Program-made: the position numbers and the translations under genes
Part shown: piece after piece, positions 11,801 to 26,800 of the stretch
Numbering within the stretch: position 1 is the first letter of the stretch
How the letters are laid out: each line of letters starts with the position of its first letter
Notes under the pieces: generated by a model
What the model was told of the DNA's origin: nothing
The model's input: only the letters and a program-made list of their open reading frames with translations
Databases searched by the model: none
Origin: Branchipolynoe longqiensis
Lineage: Eukaryota; Annelida; Polychaeta; Phyllodocida; Polynoidae
Assembly (NCBI GenBank): GCA_030323885.1
Contig: CM059193.1
Location: 59,168,042 to 59,232,041 of the forward strand
Direction of reading: 5' to 3'
Length of the DNA stretch: 64,000 nucleotides

Positions 11801-14800
11801 TAACCATAGGAGCTTATTAAGTGTATGCATAATCGATGTGATTTGATTTGAGCATACAAAGTTGGTTACTTTCATTTGGTTGTAACCGGAAATGCAATTA
11901 ACCAGAAATTCAAGTAACCGGAAATGCAATTAAAAGAGGCACATTCGTATTCACTATCTTAAAGCTGCATAGTCCGATGAAACATCAAAATCTCAAAACC
12001 AAAATAATTTTCTGGATGTTATTCTACCTATCTAATTTAGAAATAAATGCACTATTAAAGCATTTGCTTCTGTATAGAAGGGAATACTGAGATAATTTAA
12101 TAGAACCGGTTTCTGCAGAGGCCTATGGGTGTCAGAGGTTTGGCAAGCTTGCCGAAACTAATCTTATATGTTTGCACTTCAAATATCTCAAAAGTTAGCC
12201 ATTTAAATTAAAAGTTACCTCAAACTAAGGTAATGTAGACTATAATGATCAATTTAATATATTGTCTCAGAAACATGAAAAAAACTCAACCATCGGACTA
12301 TGCAACTTTAAGGAATTGCCAAGTAACTTTTTAATGCATTGTCTTGTTCTATTCTAATTCTAATTAGACTCATGGAAAAATAAAAACATCTCATTTCTCT
12401 ATTTTACCGATTGGGGGGAGAGAGCTAACATTGCTTGCTTCTGTTGTGTTTTATTTAGTCCACCAGCACTGACACTTTTAGACAACCATATAGAGAAATA
12501 AATGTTAGAAATTCCAATCTAAAATAATAAATATAAAGTTCAAATGTTTATTTATCATAACCAGCTACTTTTTGTGTGAATAATTGATTAAATCATGTAG
12601 ATTAATAGACTTTAAAAGTTGAATTGAGAGCTTTCTGTGGCTGCCATCTTGGTTGTTGCCATGGCTTCCCAAGTGTGTGGGGAACCCCTCTATGTCATGC
12701 GATGAGGGAATCCCACCTATGATGTCATTCATACATCACAGACCTCAACTCTCCTCCCACATGTTCAGTGGCATGAACTGAACAAACTAAGCAGAGGTAT
12801 GTTTGGAGAGCTTTTGATGCTGGATTGGTTTGTATCTGGGTGAGGTATAGCTGGCGACTTTAAATCATCAACGTAGCAACAATGCAGTAGTGCATGCCTT
12901 CAGCAACCCTTGTGTTTGGTGAATCACTGCCATTATAGAGACTATGTTTCAGTGAATACAAACTGTCTTTATTTCTTTTCATTATCCCTCCAATGAGAGG
13001 ACACCTGCTGTGTTAGGACATCATTTGACTGTCCTTCCAATGACAGGATATCTGTTATTTGAGGACAACATTGCTCTGGATGCAGAGTTGTCATTTTTAA
13101 TACGGGTCCTGCTGCATACATGTTGCATTGGCCCATAATTTCCGAATTGTGGTTGATCTGGCGGGAGGCCCGAGGCGGGCCCTCACGCATGCTCCCTTCC
13201 CCCTCCCCCTCTGCCCTGCATTCGGGTCCCAGCTTCCGTAGCATATGGATTTAACTCCCGTCTCCACCCACGTAATACCCACGTCAAAAGCGTCAAACGG
13301 CATCAAACGGTTCAAAAAGCCCCCACGTCAAAGAAGAAAATGCAGCGAACACGCAGGGCCGCGGCACCAAGAGGCCGACCCGCTAAGCGCGCCACACGGA
13401 AGGCCGACAGCCCACCACTGTCCGACGCGAGCGACTCACAAGATGGCGGCGCCTCCCCGAAGCCGCCGACGCCGCCACCCCGGGCCGCGCCCCCCGCGCG
13501 CCAGTCGATTAGGACCCGTAAACCAACGGCAAAAGCGAGGCAGGCCGACAGCATCGGCCGAATGCAAGCGTCAATCGACGAAATACAGAAGCGGTGGATC
13601 GACGTAGAACGTCAAGCGGCCGAGCAGCGGCGCGAGGCGGCCGAACAAAGGACCGAGATGGCGGCGCAAAGCAAGGCGCTCGCGGAAGCCACCGCCGCCA
13701 TGACGGCGCTCGCCGCCAGCCTACGCCGCCCCGAGTGCCCGATAACAGCGCCCGCCACGCCACCTAACCCGGCCACCCGGCCCCGGCCGCCGGCCCAGGA
13801 ACAACACCGCTACAGCCGGGCGCGATCCCTATCGCCAGTATCGCCGTCCCCGTCCCACGTCAGGGGCCGAAACGGATCACAGCCGGCACGCGCAGCCGAC
13901 ATCAGCCCGTTCAGCGTCTGGGAGGTCCCGTCACCGACCCCGCCCAGGCACCGGCCCCGGCGCCCGGACGCCGCCCACGCGACCGGCCGCCACGCAACCC
14001 ACCACCGACAACACGACAGCGGCGACTACGGACGCGGCGCCCGCTCCACGGCCGAGGAGGCGGTGCGCCTCATCGTCGCGGCGGCGGACGGCAAAGGACA
14101 CTCACGGAAAAAAAGGTATTTCTGCCAAATACATTTTCCCTTATGACCTGGTGGAGAGGGGGGACGAGGGCAAGGTGATTAAGAAAGGCGAGGCCACAAG
14201 GGAGGAATACACACTCGGACTGAAACGACTCGAGCACCAGTCGGCCTTCTCCGCGAGTGCCCTCACCGCGCTCTCCAACCACCAAGAAGCGACCGCACAG
14301 GATAACTGCTCGCTCGCCTGGCATATCGTCCGGCGGTATTCGGAGGAAATATTCACCCGTATCGCAGACGGTAGGCTTCCCAGGGGCTGGAAGGACGAGG
14401 CGGCGATCAACGCTGTGAGGATTGAGGTCATGGCAATGGCCGGACACAACCCATCCCAGCCCGCCGCCTCGGGGGAGCAGCAACACGCGCGTCAGGGCAA
14501 GGCGGGAGCCGACCCCCGACCCCAGTACGATAGGGCCGCGGTCGGCGCCCCGTGCCCTCACTGGAACAAGGACCCCGCCTCGTGCGACAAGGCATCCAAG
14601 GGCGGCTCTCACGGCACTGGCACGCTCAAGGTGGCACACATATGCGGATACTGTGCTAATGTCCGTAAAATAGTAACTAACCATGCCGAGGCCTCGTGTT
14701 TCTCAAAAAAGTCTCGCGATCGGCCGGGAAAGAACTCTCAACGGGATTTTTAGAGCGCCGGCCGGACGCCCCGATGCCGGCCCCACAACCCCGAGACCCG

Positions 14801-17800
14801 GAACGCCCCCCGAAGCCCCTCGTGGAAGCCAGTCTCGGCCGCCACGCAACCCCCGTGAGTGTTTACATCGCCCCGGCTCCGGCTGGCTTCAGCCATGGTG
14901 CAACCCCCCTGAGCCCCGGGTTCCCCCGTGACGTCACAGCGGCCCGCCGCACACGCCCCCTGGAGGCAAACACTGACACTGCCCACATGGGGCCCCGCGG
15001 GGAACCCCCTCGTGACGTCACGCCGCACGGCCCCAGCTGGCGCCACCTGGAGGACTGCCCCGACACAACAACAGTAAACAACCACCACAGCCCCGGCACG
15101 CCCTCCTACGAGAGTTTCGCCCCCACCAGGACATCGACGCCCTCGGCCACCGACCCCACCCACCCCTGTGTGTTATGTGACGCGACGGCGGACGCCGGGC
15201 CGGGGCCCGACGAGCCAGTCGAGCAGGTCGTCGACCCGCTCATACAGCGCTCCCTGCCCGCCGCACCCGTATGCGGCCCCACCCCGGAGGAATACAGGGA
15301 CACGCTCGATGCCTTCTGGCCGCTCCTATCCGGCGAGGGATGGGCCGCGTACCCCCAATATGCTAGCGCATACGCGGCGGCCCGCGCCTCGGCCCTTCCG
15401 AACTTTATGGCCGCCCGAGTCCCGGTCCCCTCCGAACTCAACATACCCGAGTGGCGCCGCACCCTCGAAGGATACGACGACCCCGACCTCATGGACCACC
15501 TTGAGTTTGGGTTCCCGGCAAATTACACCGCCGCCGGGCCCCCTACCCCCACGTACAAGACCACCGGAAGGACCCCGACTTCGCACACCACGTCACCAGG
15601 TACGCCCAGGAGATCCGCCAGGGCGCCCTCCTCGGGCCATTCGCGGTCCCGCCCTTCACGCCCTGGTCCCAGTGCAGCCCCATCATGACGCGGCCGAAGT
15701 CTACCCCGGGCAAGCGCCGCGTCATCGTGGACCTCTCCTTCCCCCCGGGCCGCAGCGTGAACGCGGGGATCCCAAGGAGAGAATAGCTCGGTCGCCGCCA
15801 CACCTACAAGCTCCCTGCGGCGACCGACCTCGGGCGCCGCGTCGTCCGCGAGGGGCGCGGCTCCTTCTGCTGGTCCGCCGACGTATCCGGGCCTACCGGC
15901 AGCTCCGCGCCGACCCCCTCGCTGCTCCCCTCTTCGGGATAACCGTCGACGGTCGGGTCTACATGGACATCGCGCTCCCCTTCGGATGCCGCACAACCGG
16001 AGCCGCTTGCGTCCGTGTCACCGCGACGGTCGTCTGGGCGCTCGGCCGCCGAGGCTTCTTCAGCGCGGTCTATGTGGACGACTTCGTCGGCTGCGAGGGC
16101 ACCTTCCTCGGCGCGATGCAGGCCTTCGATGGCCTCCGTGAGATCTGCGCGACCCTCGGGCTCGCCCTCGCCCCCGACAAATGCTGCCCCCCTACCGTCC
16201 GCCTCACCTGGCTGGGCATCGAATGCGACACCGAGGCTATGGTGCTCCGCATCCCCGACGACAAGCTCCGAGACGTCGTCCAGGAGTGCGAGCGCTGGCT
16301 CGGGCGCCCCACCCTCACCAGACGAGCCCTCCAGCGCCTCGTGGGCCGCCTCGCCCACATCAGCACCTGCGTCATCCCCGGAAGGACGTTCATGGCGCGC
16401 ATCCTACGTGCCCTCAGGGCTTCGCCCGCCGCCGGCGCCGCGGACGTCGACCCGGAGCTCCGCAAGGACATCCTCTGGTTCCGCGACTACGCGGTGGGCG
16501 GGAACGGCGTGTGCCTGCTTCCCCCGCGCATTCGCCCCCAGTGGACCATCGATGCGACTCGTGCCTCACCGGAGGGGGCGCGTTCTCGCCCACCGCCTGC
16601 TTCGCGGAGGCCTACGACGACGCCTTCCGCGAGGCGTTCCCCAGCATCCACGAGCTCGAGGCCCTGAACCTGGTCCTCGCGGTTCGCGCCCTCGCCCCCG
16701 ACGCCCCCTCGGGGCACCGCATCCACGTCAACACCGACAATGCGGCGTCCGCGCACGCCATCCAGAGCGGTCGCGCGGCGGACCCCACCCTGGGCACCTG
16801 CGCGAGGGAGCTCTGGCTCATGGCGGCCCGGGGCTCCTTCGACATTGTCGTCCGCCACAAGCCGGGCTCCGAGCTGGTGTTCGCCGATGCCCTCAGCCGC
16901 GCCCACCTCTCCCCAGCCGCCCTTGAAATTGCTAAAAAATCATTGTGAAATTCGCGGCCTTCGGAGGGTCAGGGTCCACCATTCCCTCGAACTCATCACC
17001 AATGACCTCTGACCTCTTCCAGATTACGGGCCCGCAGCGCACAAGCACCTCATGGAGATGCACCGTGCCGCGCTCGCGCCGGGCACATGGCGCAACCGCG
17101 ACCGGCACGCCAGGCGATACGTGGAGTTTGCACTCGACCAGGGCATCGACCACCTCGCCCCCGCGGCCTACGACGTCGGCCAATTCATCGCGCACCTCCA
17201 CCGCCTGCTCCCATCGCCGGCCTCGGTCGCCAACGCCTTCTCCAGGGCCCGCTCCTGGGTCCGCGAGGCGGAAGGCGACCCCGCCCCCTTTGATGCCCCA
17301 TTCACGACCCGGGTCAGGCGTGGGGGTGAGCGCCTCTTCGCCGCGCCGGTCCGGCGGGCCCCGGGCATCGCCCCCGAGATGCTTCCTGTCATCCATGACT
17401 ACATGAGGGCCCTGGGCCACCTCGGCGTTGCCCCTTGGGCGGCCACGGTCGTGGGGTTCTTCAGTTTCTTGAGGCAGTCCAACCTGCTATCCCCACCGCA
17501 CGCGCCCTGGGGTGGCCCCCACACCCTCCGGAGGGACGACGTCCGCCCCGTCCCGGGCGGCCTCCGCCTCCGCATCGCCTCCTCCAAGACCATCCGCCTC
17601 CCGACGAAGGCGGTATCCCTCTTCGTCCCCGCCATCCCGGGCTCAGCCATCTGCCGGGTGCGCGCTTGGAGGCGGGCCCTCGACCTCGCGCCCGCATCGG
17701 GTGACGCCCCAGCCTTCCTCGCCCGCCCCGGTGTGCCTCTCACCCCCCGCGACGTCACCCCCCTCATCCGCGCCGCCCTTCGGGCCGCCAGCGTCCCACG

Positions 17801-20800
17801 GGCCGACGCATACACCATGCACGGCCTCCGCCGCGGCGCCGCCCAGGCGTGCGCCTCACGGGGGGTCGACCTCTCCACAATCATGGCGCAGGGGACATGG
17901 GAATCCGACGCTGTCCACTCCTACGTCCCCAAGCTTGCAGCCTCCGACGCCCCGAGAGCCTTGGCCCTCTGTTTTGGGTCGGCTCCCGGGCCTACCTCCT
18001 CCCAGAGTCTTCCGTCCCCCTCGGCGGACCTGGAGCAGGTCGATTTACTTATAACATTGCTGTTCACCTTTGTACCCTGCGCCATTATCTTATGTAATAA
18101 ACCCTTCTTTCACCCACCTCCGTCTCGGGCTTCCTCTGTCCAGATCGGCCCATAATTTCCGAATTGTGGTTGATCTGGCGGGAGGCCCGAGGCGGGCCCT
18201 TCACGCATGCTCCCTTCCCCTCCCCCTCTGACCTGCATTCGGGTCCCGGCTTCCGTAGCATATGGATTTACCTCACCCACCCACCCTCTGATTGTACTCT
18301 CTTAACTAGCCTTATTGCTCTCTCTTAACCCATTAGGGGGGTCGGCTCCCGGGCCTACCTCCTCCCAGAGTCTTCCGTCCCCCTCGGCGGACCTGGAGCA
18401 GGTCGATTGACTTATAACATTGCTGTTCGCCTTTGTACCCTGCACCATTATCTTATGTAATAAACCCTTCTTTCACCCACCTCCGTCTCGGGCTTCCTCT
18501 GTCCAGATCATGGGTGGGTGTCTTTTAAATTGTGGGGACCGGAATAAAATATTCGAAAGGTTTTTTTGTTTCTCCTTTGTTTTAAACTAACCACACCATT
18601 TCAAAGTTCTGAATTTTAAAGTAATATTTCCAAAAGCATATGCTAGCAATATCTTTTTTGGAGGGTGAGTGATTATTATAAATGAATAATACATGATAAG
18701 GGAATAAATTCAAATCTCATGACAGATATATATATGAAGAGTCCGGGCGCAAAACTAGGTAAACACCAATCCAGAAATGTTATTTAAATCAAAGATTTTG
18801 ACCTGGAAATAAATTTAATTCTCAGTAATTCAGGACACGACACGGGACTACTAAGTCTGGGATTCTATTTAATCGTATTTCACAAGATCATAGGTCAAAG
18901 TCAATGAAGGTAGTAAGTTTGAGTCCCTGCCAGATCTGGGCTCTCAACCTCATTAAATCAATTGTCTTATAGTAGGGTCGGGTGAGGCATTGAGAAAAGG
19001 CGGGTGGTGGTGTCGGTTTGGCGTCCGGTGGTGAAGCGCCGTCGTTGGGGGCGGTGGGCCGGAAGTGATATCAGAGGGGGGGAAAGCACCGGCTACCAGC
19101 GCGCGGGTGCGGAGGCGCCACCTGGAGTCAGTTCTCTGGCCGCCTATATTTAAAAGGGGGAACTAAGTGGTAATAGGTCGGGTTGGAGAATCAGGTGGGA
19201 TCCCTATGCGTCCCGTCTCGGTCCCGAATTACCCATGGTGCCTATGCAACATGACCAATTCCATTTTTCATATGATCACATGGTTATGGAGCAAAGCAAA
19301 AAGAGAAGGAATATCAAATAACAAATTGTTGAGGGTTTGAGTTCAACGTTTATCTCCATTTTTTGGATTGGCGTTTATGTGGTTTGCGCCTGAACTCTTC
19401 ATATATAATATACATACATACATACATATATGTATATGGGTCATTCTTTAAAACTGGGCACAAAAGTGTGACATGGAAACCAAAAGTGAAAACCTTCCAA
19501 ATAATAGAAAAATCCTTCCAAATAATAGCCTAATCCAATGTCATTTGAAGGTTTGCATGTTGTGCATATGTCAGAGTTGCAAAAAAATAATTTCACGTTT
19601 TGAATTAGATCTTATACAAATTGAGCAATACATTAATATCACTCGTGTAACATGAAAATTAAAGACACATCCAGAACCTCATTTTAACATATACAACATA
19701 GTCAAACAAGATTTGATTGATTACTCTTAAGCAGACTTACAAGAAAAAAGTTGAAAAATAAGTTGAAAAAAAGTTTGGCTACATGCATAGTGTAAATGTG
19801 TAAATTTTCACTTTTTCACATTAGCACAAAATGATATAAGTAAACTTTTAATTTCTTTCTTGGGATAGCTTCAATAAATGTACTATTGCTAACATACTTA
19901 ATACACAAAGGATAGAATAATTATTTGACTTGCAATCAATAAAAGAAAGAACAAATTATCAGCATCGTAACGTGGAAACCAAATATGTGGTGCCCAGTTT
20001 TAAAGAATGACCCATATATATGTGTATATATATATGTATCTATAAGACACCCACTCTCACTCTGGCATTCAGATATACAGTGACAATGTGCTGGCCCCTA
20101 CCCTGTGTTTCGGATAGGTCATCCGGAGCCAATGTGTTAGTCATGGACTCGAACGTTCTACCCTTCACTTTGTCAATGGTAAGCATTTCGAAAACATTGT
20201 TGGCGTGGTTCATTACCTGAAAGACACAGCACAGTCAAACGGAAAAACCAAACAGGCCACCAATATGTAGACAGACATACAGCGGCTTACACAACTCGGA
20301 TAGCAGACATGATATATGAATATATATAGTATATATCATATATTATATATATGCTACATAGTATATATAATATATTGTATATTATATATATACATTATAT
20401 ACAGTATATACATTACATCCATTATATACGGTATATATATTATGTATAATATATATATTAAATATATTATATATATTATATTATATATATTATATATACT
20501 ATATCTAATATATATAATATATATTTATATAATATATATTTACATAATATATATTATATATATATATATTATATATATATTATATATATATTATATATAT
20601 TATGTATACTATATATATTATATATATTATAGTATATATATATAATCACAAACACAAAAAGACAGTTTGATCAGGAGCAGAAATAATATTGTTGACAATG
20701 TATAAAAAAGTGATGCAATTAGGGTTGAACGGCACGCGGAATCTTTGATCTTTGATCTTTGATCCTTGCAAGCACCCGATTTACTGTCTGAAATCAGCAA

Positions 20801-23800
20801 AGCTGCAATGCATTAAGCAATAGATTGCAATTGTGAAAAGTCAGATTTGAAATCGTGTGTTGAGAAGTAGACACCAAAAGTGGAGCGATAACCAAACTAG
20901 GTATCCTTCACACAGTGTAGTGATACCTTAGTTGTGTCTTGTCCATCTGTATAGAAAAGCAAGTATGCCAGTCAGACACCAACTAGGTATCCTTCACACA
21001 GTGTAGTGATATCATAGTTGTGTAGTGTCCACCTGTACAGAAAAGCAAGTATGCCAGTCAGACACCAACTAGGTATCCTTCACACAGTGTTGTGATACCT
21101 TAGTTGTGTATTGTCCATCTGTATAGAAAAGCAAGTATGCCAGTCAGACACCAACTAGGTATCCTTCACACAGTGTAGTGATATCATAGTTGTGTAGTGT
21201 CCACCTATACAGAAAAGCAAGTATGCCAGTCAGACACCAACTAGGTATCCTTCACACAGTGTAGTGATATCATAGTTGTGTAGTGTCCACCTGTACAGAA
21301 AAGCAAGTATGCCAGTCAGACACCAACTAGGTATCCTTCACACAGTGGAGTGATATCATAGTTATGTAGTGTCCACCTGTACAGAAAAGCAAGTATGCCA
21401 GTCAGACACCAACTAGGTATTCTTCACGGTGCAGTGCTGCCAAACTTGTGTATTGTCCCTATGTAGAAAATCAACTATGCCAGGTAGACACCAACTGGAT
21501 ATTCTCCACATAGTGCAATGATAACAAACAAGTGCACTGTCGCTATGGATGGAAAAGCAATTATGTCAGTCAGACACCTATCGACAGACCAAATTAGCAG
21601 TGGGTGTGGACTTACGCAAGCCACCAAACACTTTCTGATTAAAAGCAACTTCTAATGAACTAGGCTTTCAATACACACCTGCATTGATAAAGGATACCAT
21701 GTCTACATTGTGTGCGGGGTTAAAAATCCCTTGGGTCAGTAAAAGTGTAGACTTGGGCTTTCTATCAACCAATGGTCTAATGGTGAAAACAAGACTATTT
21801 ACACTTATCCATGATAGGCAGTATAAATCTCTAAAAAAAAGAAGTGAGCCATCTCAATTATTTATGGAACACTTAACCGGGGGCACTAGTGAGATTAATT
21901 AATTAATTAATCAATCATTCAATCAAAATATGTCTGATTATATGCAATGAATAGCAAGGCAATTATTGTATTCAAAATTAAAATAAATTGACTCTTCAAA
22001 CAAAGGGATGCACCTGTCCATTGGCCAACTAGCAGGAAATGACTGATTATCTAGTGATGATGATAATGAGAAGACAGTATCATCACAGGGGTTAAAAGCA
22101 ATGCTCCTGTGGTGACAGAAGCAGAAGACAGTGCTTGGACCTAGCAGACAGGAAGAGGACTGAAGAAGACTACGAGGACTGACGATACCATAGCTGTCAG
22201 ATGCAGAAAGAACCAACATCAGCACACGACTGCACTGCTGCCCGTGTATGTACAGGAGACCACAGATAGTAGAGGGATAGATGGCTAAGTGATGTCAGCA
22301 AAGTATGATAATTGACCATTTTGAAAGCTTGATAATTGTCCACATCATTCTTATGCTATAGCCTAGGCGCAAAACTAAGTTTGAGAATAGAACTGGGTTT
22401 AGCTGGGCTTTAGGTTTTACTATTACAGTTTAAAGGTGTACTGACACAATTTGGGAGTCAAAACTAAATTGCATCTCGAACCTCACCAAATTAGGCACAG
22501 AGCATGTCTTGTGCTTCCTGTTATGTTGAATGTTGCTAAGTTAATGGGGAAATGCCCATATCATCGCTCTTTATCATGCTTCCAATATGGCGGCCATATT
22601 TTTGGATTGCACTCCTGGAGAGCTTAAAAAAGCAACACTTTGCCATCCTTATACATCAAATCCTTGAGGAGACTGATGTTCTGCAACTATCACGCATACT
22701 CAGCAGCTCAGAGATGTCCGTTTCGCTGGTACTGCTCATGCCGCCTGTCCTATCGCTGATGGCTCTCACCTTGTCTACTGAGAGCATCATGAACACATTG
22801 TTTGTGTGACTCAACACCTGCAACAATATGACCACACACCACTAGTTATGCATTCACAAGATTCTCTGGTCGAGTCAAACCAATGACGGAAGTGTGTGGC
22901 TACAGGTCAGATTATTGGACATAATTATTACCTCAAATACGAAAGCATCCCAACGCAGCTGTATATCTAAGTTTCGTTCTATGAGAACCGATTTTAGACA
23001 ATGTAATAATTCTTTCAATTTTTGTTAACAACATTTTTTTTTTATAACTTTCGGGGGTTGGGGCCATTTCAGTCTTGATTTGGCAGATTTAATTCTCATA
23101 ATTCCGGATATGGAGGATTATATGAGATTAGATGACAAGTTTATATTTGTTCTTTTACATTGCATATGAATTTTCGAGATTACCTCGGTGGGGTTTTAGG
23201 CATTGCTTTGACAAAAATAAATATTTTCTTTTTTATTATTATTATCATTATTATCTCTTTTTTTTTTTAAAGCAAAAGCTGAGAATATTTTTCTTCCCAA
23301 TTTGACCCATCCAGGTTTTTTTTAATAACTGGATGTGTCCAGCTTTGCAAGTAAGACTGGGTGACAGTCTTTTTGCACAGACTGATTCTTTCCATTTCAG
23401 CATCTGAATCGGTGCCTTGAGAATTATCATAGTGATATATATATGGGTCAGCCTCACGAAAATGGGCCAATTGGTGGAAGTTGTCGGCATCGAGCATGGA
23501 TGTCAGTGTCGATCGGTATAATTATAGTTTAGCATTGAGAGAGATGTTGGAAAGTCCATACATTTATACTGAATGTATAGGTCGAGAAAATACAACAACC
23601 TTATTTGTTTCTAGGATAATTTAATATAAAACAAAGAAATGAACAAGACTTTAAGAATTGCGACGCCGACATCTATTAAAGTTGTCGGCATCGATCATTG
23701 GATGTCGGCGTCGATCGGTATAATTATAGTTTAGCAGTGACAGAGATGCTGGAAAGCCCTTCAATTTATACTGAATGTATAGGTCGAGAAAATACAACCT

Positions 23801-26800
23801 TATTTGTTTCTAGGATAATTTAATATGAAACAAAGAAATGCAATACACTTTTAAGAATTGCGATGCCGACATCTTCACTTGACCACCGATTGGCCCGTTT
23901 TCGTGAGGCTGACCCATATATATAATCCATCTACGACGCTTCGAATCAAACCTCCCTCATTCTACTAACAACTGCTTATTTTCATTTTGTCACCAATCGA
24001 AATTAGTAATTTGATTCTATTTGTAGCTGCATCGTTCCGTAATATCCCTGAGTTTAATATCAGACAGAATTAGCATCTGCCTGCTTGATTACTGCATAGG
24101 ACACAGGCGGGACGAGTGTGGACTGAAACTCCCAGCAGGTGGGGGCCAATACTGGTATTCCAAGTTCTACTGGTCCCTCACCAAGGACTAAAGCGCGCAT
24201 TCCTTACACGCGGTATGCGGTATGTGGCATGCGGTATGCGAACGGGTTGGGTCCTTTCACCCACACCCACACACATAGTGTCAGGTTTCTCTAACACTGT
24301 TGTCTATGGGCATTCGCATTCACATGCCGCACCAATCGCTACATGGACCGATTCAGTATTCGCATGCCGCATACCGCGTGTAAGGAATCACCCCCATTGA
24401 CGTAGATGCTTTTCAATTTTTTTTGCCGCATTCGCATTCGCATACCGCATACCGCGTGTAAGGAATGTAGGCTTTAAGCTGTGATCCAGCACACCGGGTC
24501 ACAGCTTCAGCTTACACATTGGAAGATGGTGTTGGTGCCACTCCAAGCCCTATCCGTCACAATAGAAACTCACTTAACGCCTATAATACACTTGGTTACC
24601 ATTTTGGTAGATCGTGGGATTCGAACCCGCATGTCCAAGTCAAATCAATGACAATTTATACTTGTCGCTTTCTACCCAGGCGCTCGACATTATTAGGATA
24701 GGGCAAGGACTGGTTGGTTCAGTGTCAGGATAATGTGACTGAGTGGGATATCAGGTCATAATGCTGGTGGCCTGGTCTCCCAATGAGGCAGCAGTATAAA
24801 GTCGCCATGAGTGCGCACTCTCATAAGTTGGTACCCGTCCTGATGTGACCTTAGAGGTTACCAGGACTTAAAATGCCAACAACTATCCAACCTGATTACC
24901 AAACTTGGTCGGGTTCTTGGGAAAAATTTGTTTCTAATGTAAATTGCTGTGGAAATTATTATCGCAAATACATGGCATGAGATAAAAGTACCACTTCCCG
25001 AATCATGGCGTACATGTATTCACCACCTCCCCTAATTTCCACCATGTCAGCTGTGGCTGTGACCTGACATGCCGGGTCTCAGCCTCAATCCTGAGGGAGC
25101 AGCGGAACTCGGAATCCCCATATTACCATTGGGAAGTACGAAAGACGCACTCAGATGACAAATGGGGGAGACAGAGACAGTTGTTGCTATTTAGAGGGCC
25201 TGTTCTATCGACTATGATCCTGAATTACTAACAGAAAGCTGGAGAAAGGAGCATTGTGACTAGGCAATGGTTTATCAGTCTTATAAAGTGGCGAGTAACA
25301 TGAGGGACTTCACATTAGACATGTTCATTGTGGCAAGTAGCAAAATGCATTTAATCTTCAATGAGAACCAACTTCTGTTGAGTACCAGATGGTCTTTTAT
25401 TAAAGCTGCATAATCCGATGAAAACATCAAATTTTAAAAACAAAAACAAATTATCAAGGTTTGATTCTACAGATCTAACTTAGATACTGGTGCACTTATT
25501 AAATGTCTGTCGCCACATAGAAGGGCATACTGAGGCAATTTAATGGAACATGTTATTGCAGAAGAGGTGTCAGAGTTTTTGCATGCTTGCCAAAACTAAT
25601 TTGGCACATTTGCGCTTCAAATATCTAAAAAGTTATCCATTCAAAATAAAAGTTACTCACTTAAAGTTAGTTACTTACATATTTGTTTGTTTGTTGTTGT
25701 TTTACGTCCTAGCAATATCTAAGGTCATATCAGGACGGGTTACTTACATAAGGTAGATTATAGCGATAAACTTGATAGATTTACTCCGGAAACGACAAAA
25801 ACTAAAACCCATTGGACTAGGCAACTTTAACTTAAATGTCTATGTTGATAGTGTTTTACCCTCTCTCTTTTTGTGTGTAAATATATTTATTCCTCTAAAC
25901 TAAGGTTTTATCATCACACAAGAACTGCTCCTTCAACTATTGTTGGTACAGTTAGTTACCCTGTTTTATATTAAAGATAAAACCAAGATGTGGAATTGAT
26001 TCAGTACAATAAAACAAATGTATATTCAAAAAATAAAAATTCTCTCAGATGACATCTACTACAATTCCCAATAGCCTGACCGGTCTGATCAAATCGATAT
26101 CAAATGAACCCTGTCCGATATCACTGCTTGTAGATCTTGTTATTTCTTTAAGTATATTCCATTCCAATTGCTGCTACTCTAGATGGCCAGAGTTTGAAAG
26201 CTAAAGTTATTCTATATATTTGTTATCGCCCTAATATACTGTTCGAATCTCTCAGACCTCAGTCAATATCTGCCTAATATAGCACTCTTTTTTACGCACT
26301 TGAAAATGAGGCGATTCTTACATAATTTCCTTTAAAAAGAATTGAAAGATAAAGCGTTGACAGAATATTATCTATAAACATCTGAAAATAGTGCAATTCT
26401 TAGATATAACTGTAATTTCCTAAAAAAACTTGAAAGATTCTGATAGGTCAGAATTGTAAGTAGGTAGTGAATTAACCAAGTGAAGGCTAGGAGGTAAAGG
26501 AGTTCCATTGAAAATGAAAATGAACAGCCTTACAAATTGCGCATTAATTTCAATGAACATGTCAAAAATCAGATAGTAGTGTGCAGAAAGGGGGGCAGAG
26601 GGTGCGATGGCCACAAACATCCATATCGGGGCATATTTAAAATGTCTTCCTTGCTCACATTTCTCTGAACTAGACCCGATACTTGAGTTTTAAGGGGCAT
26701 ACAATCAAGGAGTTGGCCCCCCAGGCATCACAAAACCTCTGCACGCCACTGCCATCAGGCAACGATGGATGACACACAATACTTGAGTTGAAGAATTGTC

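Larger units (their letters stand above)
13129..18509 (+). mobile_element. Tyrosine-recombinase retrotransposon (Ngaro/DIRS-like) with split direct repeats
   Basis: GC-rich island with Gag-like, RT-RNase H and tyrosine recombinase frames in order on the plus strand. The ends form A1 - body - B1 - A2 - B2. A1 is 13129 to about 13250 and A2 is 18148-18270 (ggcccataatttccgaattg). B1 is 17978-18146 and B2 is 18340-18509 (gtcggctcccgggcctacct). This split direct repeat layout is typical of Ngaro/PAT-type elements, which integrate with a recombinase and make no target duplication. There is a poly(A) signal (aataaacccttc) in each B copy. The RT part is broken, so this copy is not autonomous. Confidence 0.9.

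Noticed and set aside
20316..20645. Ile/Tyr ORF of 109 aa
   Set aside because: (TA)n microsatellite.
22770..22817. Short 48-nt form of exon 7c (and similarly 7d) ending after ...VDK
   Set aside because: Good-looking donor in 7c but phase 0, which does not fit exon 8. The longer forms fit all four copies.
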